64,000 nt of DNA from Hetaerina americana (Eukaryota > Arthropoda > Insecta > Odonata > Calopterygidae), in contig JAKTNV010000002.1 in assembly GCA_022747635.1 (NCBI GenBank), forward strand, positions 111,043,869 through 111,107,868. Direction: 5' to 3'. The stretch's first letter is position 1. The number at the start of each line of letters is the position of its first letter. The notes under the pieces are model-generated. The model made no database searches and had not been told where the DNA came from. It saw nothing but the letters and a program-made list of their open reading frames with translations. This document shows positions 12,240 through 22,405 of the stretch, piece after piece. The position numbers were made by a program, and so were the translations under genes.

Positions 12240-12590
12240 CGCGATTGGCTTCGCTTAGAGCACTGGTGTTTTTTTCCGCGTGCCCTCGGACACCGTTCCC
12301 ACGACGGGCAGCCCCCGGACCCTTTGCGGTCACGTGTCGGGGAACGCACAGCTCTCCCTTTTCCCGCTCTCGATTAGGGTGGAACGTGGGCGTGGGTTTG
12401 GAGGGGGGTCGCCTCCCTCTCTCCCCTGTGGTCCGCCCGGGGCAGGGAGGAGAATGCCCACAGTGGGAGTGTTCTCGCGTTGCAAGTGCCCACGATTTCC
12501 CCCTTGCGAGCGTTGAAGTCGCCGCCCATCAAGTGCTCGCGGCCGCTTTGCATCACACCACCAAGTGAGGAGTGAAAACGGCACAATGGA
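12240..12590 (-). other. GC-rich block with possible LINE endonuclease scrap
   Basis: GC-rich interval. On minus, the frame around 12490-12560 reads LMGGDFNARKGE. GDFNAR is the metal-binding aspartate/asparagine motif seen in AP-type endonucleases of non-LTR retrotransposons. The surrounding residues do not continue the domain convincingly, so at most this is a short, GC-biased fossil. Confidence 0.3.
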
Positions 12591-12739
12591 AACTGATATG
12601 CACGTATTTTTTGGCTCGGCGTCGAAGGCCTTCTCTACGAACTACAGTTCGCTACAGGTCGCTCATTTGAGCTTGGCTTACTGGAGCTTTGTTTTGTCTT
12701 TACGAGATGACATTCCAAAATGTCGTACAACAATTGACT

Positions 12740-13095
12740 ATCATTAAACTTTTGTCACAATTCAACAATTTCAGAGTGAAAATATCACTCGCCTTGATCG
12801 GGATTCGAACCCGGATCCCTGGATGGCCGGTCGAGTGCTTTAAGCCTTTTTTAAGAGCTATCTCCAAGATTTCGGGGCTTTTAAAGGAACAAGATGCTGG
12901 GACAAAATGCCGTACATACAATGTCACAGGCATTCACAGTCGTGCGAGAACCGTTACAGTCCACGAGGTTAAAGCCAACTTATGAAACAATTGAGCTTTA
13001 CTTTTGACTAATTCTAAGAAACTTTTAGCGGATGTCTCCGTTAAAATTATTTTCGCGGCATCTCCCGCAGTTTCTTGGAACTGTGGTCACCTTTG
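12740..13095 (-). mobile_element. tRNA-module element, copy 2
   Basis: The B-box half of the tRNA-like module is intact on minus at 12791-12845 (GGGTTCGAATCCC), but the A-box half is lost. The right flank carries TGTCACAGGCATTC and ends in TTTTAGCGGATGTCTCCGTT and GGCATCTCCCGCAG. That end is the inverted counterpart of the left end of the copy at 41347, giving the element DNA-transposon-like termini. Confidence 0.75.
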
Positions 13096-15282
13096 GTATT
13101 TTACCTTTTTATGATGAGGGGAGTGTAAAAAGAGGTCAACTTTATTCAATGAAAAACACAAAGGCGGTTTAATTATTCATTTGTATTTTACTTTCCATCT
13201 CAACTCCCTTAAGTTTTCTCATTAGAATGACGAAGACTAAAAACAAATGTTTGACCTGGAAAACGGAGTTTAAAATTAGGGTACTCCGAGGCATAAAAAC
13301 AAATATTCAAGTAACTGTGAGTACGGCGAACCTTGGAATTTCTCAATTGCCCGAATTATTTTTCCTTCCCACATATGTTTGTGGGTTTCCATGTCACGGG
13401 CCGAAGAACGACACATCCGGTCTCGTTAAGTTCTGCCGTATGGTCACTGTTATAATTTTTTTGAACTTTCTAGGTCATCGGAAGGCTCCTGCAGGTCACA
13501 AAAAACGGACGAAAATACGTTAATTGGAATTAGCTCATAAATGTTGCAAAGACATAGAGTCAACTCAGTAAATCCAATACCACAGTAGGAGTAAATTCCA
13601 CTGTGCTTCCGCCGAATGGATACCAAACTCCTCGACCAAACGTTTTGTGTATGCATAGTCAGAATTAACGTAGGCTGCCGGTTAAGGTAGGTTTTACATG
13701 GAAACGGAGGCTGACCACCGCCACACTTCTTAGCCTCGTCTAGCAGGAAAATAAACACTGTAACATCGCGCACTGCGTAAATTTAACACATCTTCAACTA
13801 AAAATACATGGTTTTTTATCTACCTTCATTTCCTTCCTCATGCTTCATATTTTACATCCCTTCAAACCGTTCATATAACATTCTTTCTTCCATCAGAGTC
13901 TTCAACATACCACTTCCACCGAAGATATTTTGCTTTCAGTCCACTATTTCTGCTAGTCCCTTTCCCTGCAATGCGCCATCATTTCTTCGTTTGTTTTCCG
14001 TTCCATCCATTTCACTTTTCCTCCTCCACAGTTGCATCTCAATAGTTTCCTAACGACCCTCTTGTCTTATAGATTAAGTGCCCGGTCCGTGCGAAACGAC
14101 CTCTATTTGAAAGAAACCAGTGCAATGCACCCTTAAACATCACATAGCAAGTGCAGCATCCACTGGCCAAAAATCATTTATATATTGGAGAAAACAAAAT
14201 TAGGGGAAAATACGTCCAAAACGAAAGCAGTCACGTTTGTTAATAACAAGAACCATTGCACAGTGAGTGGAAACGGCGTAATTATCTAAAAAGTGGATGA
14301 CTCACTTACTTATGCTTAGAAAAACGTTCGTGAAAGATGGCACGGTGAACAATGAGAGAAAATAATGTGATACTGTCCGTTGGAAGTTTATTGGTGGCGT
14401 CTGAAATACATTTTGGAAATTAACGTTTGTTCGAGGCAGCTAGAGTTCAGCGTATAAAAGTGCTTGTGCTCCTGACAACATTATTGGCTGGAAGCATCGG
14501 CAAGCCAGGATAGATAGAGGTCTTTATTTGGGCGAAATTGAGACCTAACGGATAGGTGTGTACTGATGTGGTGGTGATCGCGGGAGCGTTCGCGGTAAAA
14601 ATGGGAAATGCAGAGATGAAAGGGAATGACGCGAAGACTATGCACATGTAATTTATAGTGAATTTTGTCTTCGTTTCAAATTTGGAGCGATCCACACTAA
14701 TTTCTACCAGAAATTCACCGAATTCCAGAAATTCAACAAGTTTCTCCTGATGGCATTCGCGTGTTTAACTTCACTCAAACTTCTCTTCGAGTACGTACCT
14801 TCTTATAAAGACGTTAATTCCGCCGATTCTTTACTTTCCAAGCGACAATTGCATGTGTTGTCTATTCGGGATGTAAATTTGATATTATCAGGACCATGCA
14901 AACAACATCTCGGAGACAATTGTTTCGCATAATTGTTCTTTGTAATTATTATTTTGTTTTAGATTAAATGTGTTATTTTTGAGATAAAAGTTGAGTTAAT
15001 TGGCGTGTTTTGCATGTTTCATTACGTAATTAAATATCTAGTCATACTTGTTCACTTATTTCTCCCTGTGAGAGCTATTTTTCTCTTTTAACTTCCCGTT
15101 TTCGCCGGGTTAGTGCGTGTGCCTCCCTCGAACATAAATTCTGCTGTATCTAAACTATCCACCAATCAGTAACTGCGATCTACCGTTTATTTGTTCTCTC
15201 ATTAGATATGAAATTGCTGAAGGTGTATTACAGAACTCTCGCCCCATATCCTCCCTCAAATACGGCCGTATATCGAAGCAAC
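13096..15282. other. Nothing recognised
   Basis: AT-rich DNA with short, unrecognised open frames. At 14453-14515 the plus strand has an ATA-initiated run encoding a signal-peptide-like hydrophobic stretch that stops after 19 codons; it also has a TATAAAAG string. Neither can be supported as a gene. Confidence 0.45.
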
Positions 15283-15294
15283 TCCTAATAAGAA

Positions 15295-15509
15295 TAAAAA
15301 GAGACGTTTCAGGCGCGATATGGTGGAATATCATGATTAATAAAAAACTGGCATTTTTCCACAAAATAAAATGTATTACGACCGGTTTCAATTTAACTAC
15401 ATCATAGTCAGGTCTATAGATCTGGCTACATTACCTGATGACGATGTAGTTACATTGAAACCGGTTGTAATAAATTTTATTTTGTGGAAAATTACCAATT
15501 TTCAACTAG
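15295..15509. mobile_element. Penelope-like foldback, copy 1 (59-bp arms)
   Basis: Arms 15355-15413 and 15433-15491 are imperfect inverted repeats ending in TTTTCCACAAAATAAAAT. The leading segment TTTCAGGCGCGATATGGTGG is shared with the element at 16905. Near-identical 12-bp direct repeats (TCCTAATAAGAA at 15283 and TCCTATTAAGAA at 15510) flank it, as expected of a target-site duplication. Inverted terminal arms with hammerhead motifs are a hallmark of Penelope-like retroelement LTRs. No reverse transcriptase is present. Confidence 0.75.
15430..15475 (+). ncRNA. Hammerhead-ribozyme-like motif (PLE type)
   Basis: CTGATGA (15435-15441) is followed by a stem II of GATGTA paired with TACATT, then GAAACCGGTT, with stem III ACC/GGT around a 2-nt loop. 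Stem I pairs ATTAC (15430-15434) with GTAAT (15467-15471). One extra C lies between the CUGANGA box and stem II. The cleavage triplet would be GUU rather than the preferred GUC, so activity is doubtful. Confidence 0.6.
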
Positions 15510-15521
15510 TCCTATTAAGAA

Positions 15522-16709
15522 GTTTTCTACGTAAAAGGCATAAAAATAAAGGTGTCATAATGTCGATTTGAAAGGAATCAGAAAAACTTCGATTTGAATC
15601 ATATTTCAAATGCAACCACCCATCTAAGTACCGGGAAAACTTCCCGGATTCCTTCTAAGCTTTATTTGCATTTAAATCAATTGGTTTTTATCATGTTTTT
15701 TTTGCGCCAGTTGTGTTAGGTTTAGTTGGTATTTTTGCCTACAACGTGTCAATTTCTTCTGTGTAGAGCGAATTTTATCAGCCCTTAAATCCATGCCATC
15801 TGTCTATCTACCCAGCCTCCATTTTTGCAACCGCTTTAGGCTTCACGGCAGCCGTGAATGATTAATGGTCATCACTCGGCCGTCAGAAAACGCGCCGCCG
15901 GAAATGAAGGTTTGTTACCTTCCAGATATTGAGCCTGTCCTTGAATCGTTTCATAATGCTCGCCATATCATGATTTCTCGTGCGAAAAATATGTAAGCGT
16001 GTGAATTTCATCGCGTAATGTCTCGTTAAAAACTTTTAGCGATCCAGAGGACACCCGAACATCACTGCCCTAGCGATAGGCTCGCCTGTGACGATACAGG
16101 ATCGTTCGTAATGATAATCGGATGACATGGATATCCATCACTGTCTACGTATTCATAGCGTGAACTTTGGTTTAGCAAATAAGGCCTTTTTGTGCTGAGC
16201 TATGGCGGTATCCATCGATAATTTATATTAATTGATATTATTCGAGAAATTCCTCACGAAATATTCAAAGGGATTATCATCACGTGGGTATCGTACTTTT
16301 TAAACGAGATGTCGAAGTTTTTCTGTCAAAGGAGGGGCTGTTAACTAACCCCGACATCCTGGATTGTCGAATCTGGCTCCAGTTATTCACCGAAATGTGC
16401 AGAATGTACTCTATAAGGGTCATGGTGTTATGTTTTCGAGGTTAGCTATACTGCTGTTGATGTACTTGTAGCGTTATTCTTTCCATTCACTTGTATTTAA
16501 TACCTGCTGGCAAAAATCGCGCCCATCTTCCACCATGCAAGTGGAGTTGAACGATCGAATTGGCCCGGGCGCATGCGCGCTGTGCGCTTGACGTCCTCCG
16601 AGGATAGTGTTGAAACCGCGAGCCTGATGGCGGATGTCTTCGTCCCCCCTCTCTAAAAGAAATCACCGGCATCCGTTTAATTTCTAATTATTCAACTTCA
16701 AGGATTTAA
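15522..16709. other. Nothing recognised
   Basis: Mixed AT-rich sequence. No element or coding signal identified. Confidence 0.5.
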
Positions 16710-16865
16710 TAAAGAATAGATAATAACAATTTTCCACTAGATAAGTTCAATAGCACGACCGGGTGTCCATGTATTACATCATCTTAAGTTCAAACCTGAA
16801 GATGGTGTAATGCACCGAAACTTGGTCGTGTTATTGAACTTATCCAGTGGAAAATTGTTACTACC
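16710..16865. mobile_element. Penelope-like foldback, copy 2
   Basis: Imperfect inverted arms at about 16724-16791 and 16795-16860 both end in an AACAATTTTCCACT block. The inside of the left arm holds a degenerate antisense hammerhead core and the right arm a better sense core. The outer flanks (AATAAAGAATA and TTCTTTATTA) extend the inverted match, and no direct-repeat target duplication is obvious. Confidence 0.7.
16786..16841 (+). ncRNA. Hammerhead-ribozyme-like motif with long stem I
   Basis: CTGAAGA (16796-16802) is followed, after one extra T, by GGTG paired with CACC (stem II), then GAAACTTGGTC ending in the preferred GUC triplet at 16827. Stem I is AC/GT, a 4-nt one-sided internal loop, then AAGTTCAA (16786-16793) paired with TTGAACTT (16834-16841). 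Stem III is weak (A-U, C-G). This matches a type I hammerhead layout apart from the extra nucleotide. Confidence 0.65.
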
Positions 16866-16904
16866 CGTTCTTTATTATGTTCGAATTACACCACATCACA
16901 TAAA

Positions 16905-17042
16905 AAGAGACGTTTCAGGCGTGATATGGTGGAATATCATGATTAATTAAAAATAGCAATTTTCCACAAAAATAAAATTTAATGCGACCGGTTTCAATGT
17001 TACTACATCATCATCAGGTCCACCACATCACGCCTGAAACTA
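16905..17042. mobile_element. Penelope-like element, copy 3
   Basis: Begins with GTTTCAGGCGTGATATGGTGG and ends with the complement CCACCACATCACGCCTGAAAC, so the ends are 20-bp inverted repeats. Between them lies one LTR-like arm (TTTTCCACAAAAATAAAATT and the ACCGGTTTC box), closely matching copy 1. It sits immediately downstream of copy 2. Confidence 0.7.
16978..17022 (-). ncRNA. Hammerhead-like core on minus strand
   Basis: On minus, CTGATGA (17011-17017) precedes stem II GATGT/ACATT and GAAACCGGTC with a GUC cleavage triplet and a 3-bp stem III. Stem I is essentially absent because the flanks do not pair, so the core looks intact but cleavage in cis is unlikely. Confidence 0.5.
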
Positions 17043-17259
17043 CTCATTTGGTTCAAGACTTTACATTCCCGCATTGAATCTTTCCGCTATTTCTCTAGAT
17101 GCGACAGAAACGAGATAGGTTTACTTTTGATGGATTTCGGAGGGATGTCTCCACTGGCGAACCAATTGCCTTTGGAAGGCAGGAAGCTCTCCCCATTCCC
17201 TTTTTATAGTCTTTCCCTGACAAAATCTATCCAATTAAAAGAGAGTTTAAAGGCCATGT

Positions 17260-17470
17260 TCCCTCCATGGAAACTCCTCTTTCAGAAAAACAGAATAAAA
17301 AGTGTAAAATCGAACAGTTGGTGAAAAGACGAGTAATGGAAATTTTTGAAAAATATCAAATATCCCAAAGGGAAGCGAAACTCGGCTTCGTTGACATTGA
17401 AAAGACCTTCTGTTATTTCAACTGGCACCATGCACCCGAAATTGGTGTTCACTGAATCCAGCAGTGAACC
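17260..17470 (+). pseudogene. LINE reverse-transcriptase fragment (RTE-like)
   Basis: The plus strand reads a basic, coiled stretch followed by GFVDIEKTFCYFNWH. This matches the FVDIEKAFDxVxW block around the first catalytic aspartate of RTE-class non-LTR reverse transcriptases. The A-F-D of the active site is changed to T-F-C, and a stop follows within 10 codons, so this is a dead fragment. The mariner at 17519 lies just beyond. Confidence 0.5.
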
Positions 17471-17518
17471 TATACGATTTAGGAATTGAAGGAATATGGT
17501 GGGATATGATTTATGAGG

Positions 17519-18090
17519 GCTAACCAGAAAGTAATTTACGTTTCGGCCTAGTGTGACGGTAGAGCCAACATCTTGGTGTCTAAATGTCCCTACACTCAAT
17601 GCACGAATCCTGATACGGTAGTGTATGGTGCAGACTGTGGTTATTCTACTTTGCTCACATTGCGAACTGTTCAAATGTGTGCTGTAATAGAAAATACCGC
17701 GAGTTATGAAACGTGCGATCTGTGATTAGATTTTTACTGGCAAAAAACCAAAAGGCAATTGAAATATTTATGGGGAACTTAGTGAAGTGTGTACGGAGAC
17801 GGAATAGTAATGAGTGAAGGCGGAGTGAGGCAGTGGTGCATTCTCAGTTTTAAAATGACCCCAGCACCAATGTTCACGACGAGGACCACAGTGGATGGCC
17901 TAGCCTTTTGACAGGCGGCAGATTTCTTCAGACACGGAATCGAAAAGCTCGAGTATCGTTGTGATAAATGCATCAATTTGAATGAGGACTATTTAGAAAA
18001 ATAGTTTCAGGATGTTCCTTTCAAATGAATTTAATAAAACTTTTTCACGTCTCTAGGTTCATATTTCATTTCAAAATGTAAGCTCATTTC
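17519..18090 (+). mobile_element. Deleted mariner (family B), copy 1
   Basis: The left end AACCAGAAAGTAATTTACGT matches the terminal repeat of the copies at 51293 and 59808. From 17673 the plus strand encodes the transposase N-terminus (GGVRQWCI-like and NVHDEDxSGWPSL-like blocks). A junction near 17925 leads straight to a C-terminal LEYRCDKCINLNEDYLEK motif. The catalytic core is missing. The right terminal repeat is not clear. Confidence 0.8.
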
Positions 18091-18403
18091 TTCACAGCCC
18101 TCGTATTTCATGGCTCATATTTCATATAAGGGGACACGCACACAAAGGGGACAAAGGGGTTTTTTAACAATCATGCCATCGGAAGAATTCCACACAATAC
18201 TCTACTGGTTATGAATTTAACAACAATCAACAACACACAATATTTGTTATATTTTATAGAAAAAAACGTAGGCATTCGAAAATGATAGGTCCCAACATCA
18301 AATCCATGAATGGGATATTTTAGGAGATAGCTTCAGGCGTCACTTTGTGGAAACGATACATATTGCAAAGGAAACACTCTGTTTTTCCACATAAAATATT
18401 TAT

Positions 18404-18446
18404 TCACGACCTAGGTTTCGACGCTCAGCGTCATCTTCAGGTGAAA
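18404..18446 (-). ncRNA. Hammerhead-ribozyme-like motif (antisense copy)
   Basis: Exact mirror of the motif at 18535-18577, since it lies in the other arm of a perfect inverted repeat. All stems and core boxes are the same on the minus strand. Confidence 0.65.
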
Positions 18447-18534
18447 TACAGGCCAAAATCTTTCTTTATATAACAGAAGGAATGGGGAGGTGGGGGGGGG
18501 GGGTGTATGGATGTAAGAAAGATGTAAGGTGTAT

Positions 18535-18577
18535 TTCACCTGAAGATGACGCTGAGCGTCGAAACCTAGGTCGTGAA
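18535..18577 (+). ncRNA. Hammerhead-ribozyme-like motif, best copy
   Basis: Stem I pairs TTCAC (18535-18539) with GTGAA (18573-18577). The core is CTGAAGA (18540-18546), one extra T, stem II GACGC/GCGTC with a TGA loop, then GAA and stem III ACC/GGT with a TA loop, ending in the cleavage triplet GTC at 18570-18572. This is a complete type I hammerhead fold with the very short stem III known from Penelope-like elements. The extra nucleotide before stem II is the only departure. Confidence 0.75.
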
Positions 18578-18632
18578 TAAATATTTTATGTGGAAAAACA
18601 GAGTGTTTCCTTTGCAATAGGGATATTTTAGG

Positions 18633-19194
18633 CTTTTGGTCCGTCGGGCGAATCGGGAGATTTTCGGATCGTTGCCACGGGAGATTAAACAATATTCTGA
18701 GAATGATGGAATTGCGTGTGGAATAAAAAAGATCAACGCCCCAGCAGTTTTTAATCCTCTTAACTTCTGAGGAAATGCACCGTTTGGAAGCGACACCTCC
18801 TTCGGCGAGTGAATGCTCCGATGTGCTTTTTTGTGAGGCCTTGGAGTGACGGCGGATAGTCGGGATTGAGGTCGCTTTGCAGCTCATGAAAAGATGATAT
18901 CATGAAGATTTCTGGTTTTTGTAGCACGATTGCATGAATTACACAAAGTCATTTATTCTTCCCCGTGCCATTATGCCCGGTCCACCTTCGTATCACTCAC
19001 TTCTTCGCATCTCGCGGAACGTAGACGTGTTGGAACCCCTCGCTGAAGCTTCCGCAATTAGCGTGAATCCTGCTCGTAGCTCTCTTGTTGGCGCTCGTTT
19101 CAACTTGTGTCAATCAAAGACCAGCCATCCACGTAACATAGCAAAACATAGAAACGAACATAATTGAATAATAGACTGCCGTCCATGTGTGAGG
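18633..19194. other. Nothing recognised
   Basis: No element or coding signal identified. Confidence 0.4.
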
Positions 19195-19285
19195 ATACGT
19201 ATTTGATGGACCCAAGGACTAAGCACTGCTACATTTCTAATGCACACCTTATACGACACTAAATACCTTACATCCCAAATTGCAA
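19195..19285 (-). repeat. Dispersed repeat shared with 36820-36900
   Basis: ATTTGATGGACCCAAGGAC, AAGCACTGCTA and CACCTTATACGACA occur here in the same order as their reverse complements at 36820-36900. The spacing is preserved, so this is a dispersed repeat of unknown class. Confidence 0.6.
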
Positions 19286-19477
19286 GAGACCATTTTTCAA
19301 CTCCATATTCTTCTCGTACATCTCTTCATGCGAGCAAAGACACGTTTTCAACCACGTCTTGCAAACATGATAGATTCTCTGAGATAAAACTTAGCTCTTA
19401 ATCCCCAGGGTTAATTCACTTTTCTCTGAATGACTCATACCGTTTCCTTGTAGACAAAGATGAAGACAAAGAACAAC

Positions 19478-19683
19478 AATAATGCAAATATTGAAGGATC
19501 TCAGGTTTTCCCGGCGTATGGTATTCAAGAAGTTCTCTCGGGTTTCCCACCGGGTCAGGTTGCAGTACGCCGACGTTTCACTTCACCCTGAAGACGATGG
19601 CAGAGTCAGCCTTCGAAACGTCGGTGTACTGCAACCTGACCCGGTGGGAAACCCGAGAGAACTTCTTGAATAATGCAAATATT
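19478..19683. mobile_element. Inverted-repeat element with 56-bp arms and 15-bp direct repeats
   Basis: Arms 19524-19579 and 19615-19670 are reverse complements with one mismatch. AATAATGCAAATATT occurs at 19478-19492 and again at 19669-19683, like a target-site duplication. The loop holds CTGAAGA and the right arm starts GAAACGTCGG, a hammerhead-like pairing of boxes, but no stem III can form. The CCCGGTGGGAAACCCGAGAG block recurs near 46600. Probably a second Penelope-like LTR family. Confidence 0.75.
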
Positions 19684-20233
19684 TATTCTTAAGTCAGACG
19701 AAGAATATAGAGGTTACTCTCTGCTTTTGAATTTCCCTGAGTTAGAGGCTAGAAAATGAGCACGTCGTTTTACTACGAGCGCCACTGGCCTGAAGTTCTC
19801 ACTAGACCCAAGGGCTATACATTAAGATAATAGTTCTATGGACTACATTTAATCATGCATCAATTCTAAAAAGATTCAACGATCCTTGAGCATATTACTA
19901 ACAGGAACGTCTTTATCAACTTAGGTTAAAAGTTAATCCCTGAAATCAGTGAAGGATTGCTAAGCAAATTTATTTCTATTTGAGGATGCTCGCCTAGGTG
20001 AGTTATATGAGAAATGTAGTTTTGTATTCATCAGGGAAAAAAATTCAAAGTTTAATTTAATGAAGATTATGGCAATCCTCTGAGATGTTAACCGCCTGAT
20101 ATTTTCATATACTATATGTCGAGTACAATATCTTAATTTTTCCCTAATGAATTATATATGTATAATTATTAATTTTATATTTAAATTAAATTGTATTATA
20201 TATATTATATATTATTAATTATATTATATATTA

Positions 20234-20237
<4 letters not shown>
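19684..20237. other. AT-rich, nothing recognised
   Basis: Grades into ATTATA-rich low-complexity DNA toward the microsatellite. Confidence 0.5.

Positions 20238-20292
<55 letters not shown>
20238..20292. repeat. (TA)n microsatellite
   Basis: About 27 uninterrupted TA units. Confidence 0.95.
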
Positions 20293-20297
<5 letters not shown>

Positions 20298-20559
20298 GTT
20301 CCTGAATAAGTGGAGAAAAAATTGAATGGATTATTGGAGTTAAATTTTAAATGAATCTGTGTTTGAACCTACTCATGTTCGCAATTGAAGAAGATTTTAA
20401 TGAACTCTCGAAAGTTTTGAGGGACTTCTATCAACTTATATTTCATGAAGTGTTTCGAATTTGGTCCTCGGCTTTCTGTCGCAGAAGTTAAGATGCGCCA
20501 AAAGGACGAGGACTCTTCAATTAATAATTATTATATTTTTTTACCAACGCAACCCTAGC

Positions 20560-21310
20560 GCATCCTCCAAATTTTGATGCTCCCTCTTCATGTAATTCCC
20601 ATTAAATGTAATGCACTTCTCCCCCATTATTTCCAGTCCTCTAAGGCAGGAAGCCATTTTTTCATAGGCCCTTTGAAATTGCCCCATCATCCTTCATCAA
20701 TGCTTTTGATGACGAAAACGCTTTTCGTGAAGATGCTTCTTCACGTTGGAGAACAAAAAAGGCCCATGGGGCTAGGTCTAGACTAGGAAGGATGAGGGCC
20801 ACACTTAACGTTGATTTTTGCCAACTAATCCGCAACAGCGTTTTTTGTTTGCGACAGTGCACATTATCGTGGTACAGTACCCAGCCTGTTTCTTTGAATT
20901 ATGGCTTTTTTGTGGTTGATTTAGCCTTGGAGAATTCCCAATACACAAGTAGAGTATGTTCCATTTAGAGATAAGAGTGTTGGTTCTCGTACAACTTGAT
21001 GCGCCCTTAACAGGTTGTCAACAAATGATATCAAAATAACTTCCACAGCAGAATCCACCACTTTGGCTTTTTGTAGTGTTTGTGATGCTGGAGATATCCC
21101 CTCGGAGCTGTGATGTTTGCTCCCTTGATCAAAAGGATGTAGCCAAGATTCATACGCCATGACAACCTTTGAAATAAACTCCTCAATATCCCGCATGACA
21201 TCAAACTCAACTACAAACAACCCTGCATACGAACGTACTCCTTTATTCGGGTGTAAACAGTCTCGGAATCCATTGCGTACAAACACGTAGCACGAAGTTT
21301 TCCTATTAGC
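20560..21310 (-). mobile_element. Mariner remnant (family G)
   Basis: The minus strand keeps a second-aspartate block (WVLYHDNVHCRK) and an LDLAPW block 30 residues on, where the final catalytic aspartate is replaced by alanine (LAPWAFF). A C-terminal EKCITFNGNYMK stretch follows. Upstream, near 21100-21300, degenerate DESW-region sequence is scattered over several frames. Many frameshifts make it a fossil. Terminal repeats were not found. Confidence 0.65.
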
Positions 21311-22405
21311 AACATGTCAATAGCACCCAGTGAAATTTTCAGTATTTCTCTGAGTGTTCGTGATATTTATTGTTTTATCACGCGACGTATATTTTATTAA
21401 ACGGCAGAAAGTTTTTCCGCGATCTCCTCTGTCGATGGCAGCGGCGATGTTGACGTTAGCTGCGGTAAGAACAGTCACGCGGGCTCATATTTTAAATTTT
21501 CTTAGGTGCGGATAATCGTGCTGAGTTGATTGGGGGGAAGATGCCATGGTTTCTTCCCCCATAGATGGAAGCATCTAATCGTGGACCTTTTTAAGGTCCA
21601 TTTGGTAATCCTCCTCCTTGCACAGCAGCGGTTACAGTTGGAGTTATATTAATGACTATTTCCAGTTTGTGACTTCAAGTTCGAGATTTTTAATGGAATA
21701 TAGCGACCCTGAGATCTACGTATTATCTCTTGCTTTTTATTGTTTTCACTTTTTTTATTTCTCCTTGAAATCATATCGTTCATTTCTGCTTTCTACCATT
21801 CCAAAATAGAATTTTTATCGATTAGATTTTCTTCCTCTGTTACCTTTCCACACAACTTTTGCTATTGGCATTCCACAAACATTTGAGACTCTTGGTCTCG
21901 TTAATGTTTTCGACACTTTTTTTCCTGTTCTTCCTTCGGGCTTCTCTCTACGCTTGAATTTGCGAATAATCCCGAGATCTTCGCATCGCTCTCTTCTGCA
22001 GTCCCGCACTTTCCTCGATCGCCATCCTTTCACAGTTGCTTTCGTCCAATCATCCGCGCCCCATTCCCGCTGAATATCACCCAAGATTTATTTTTGTACG
22101 TTTCGACGAAATATTTCCACACTTTCTAGTTCATTTCGCGGTAAATCTTGGGTACAAATATTCCACGTGACTGCTATAAATATGTCCTCCAGACTCGGAC
22201 TAACTTGTGATTGGCGCCACAGATTCCCAGCCCCCGAAAGTTTTGGATTAGGATACACTTACCTATTGTGCATGAAGACTTCACTATCATGATGTTGTAG
22301 TCTGACATTATGTGCAAGGGAAATCATAACCTCAAAATTTATTTAAACCAATGCATGGATAAGCAGTTCCTATTTCGCGTTGCTTTTTAAAGTCTCAAGG
22401 AAAAA
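21311..22405. other. Nothing recognised
   Basis: A basic 89-codon minus-strand frame at 21815-22084 stays open but matches no family I know. Confidence 0.4.

Larger units (their letters stand above)
18326..18619. mobile_element. Penelope-like foldback, copy 4: perfect 89-bp arms and 13-bp TSD
   Basis: Arms 18362-18450 and 18531-18619 are exact reverse complements over 89 bp, separated by 80 bp with a G-run. The unit is bounded by the direct repeat GGGATATTTTAGG at 18313-18325 and 18620-18632. A 36-bp leader (GCTTCAGGCGTCAC..) precedes the left arm. Arms, leader and duplication fit an inserted Penelope-like LTR pair without coding sequence. Perfect arms imply recent insertion or homogenisation by gene conversion. 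Confidence 0.85.

Noticed and set aside
14453..14515. Signal-peptide-like KVLVLLTTLLAGSIGKPG run behind a TATAAAAG string
   Set aside because: No ATG (ATA instead), stops after 19 codons, no supported downstream exon; the TATA string overlaps the putative coding start.
20560..21310. Active mariner
   Set aside because: Last catalytic Asp is Ala and there are many frameshifts.
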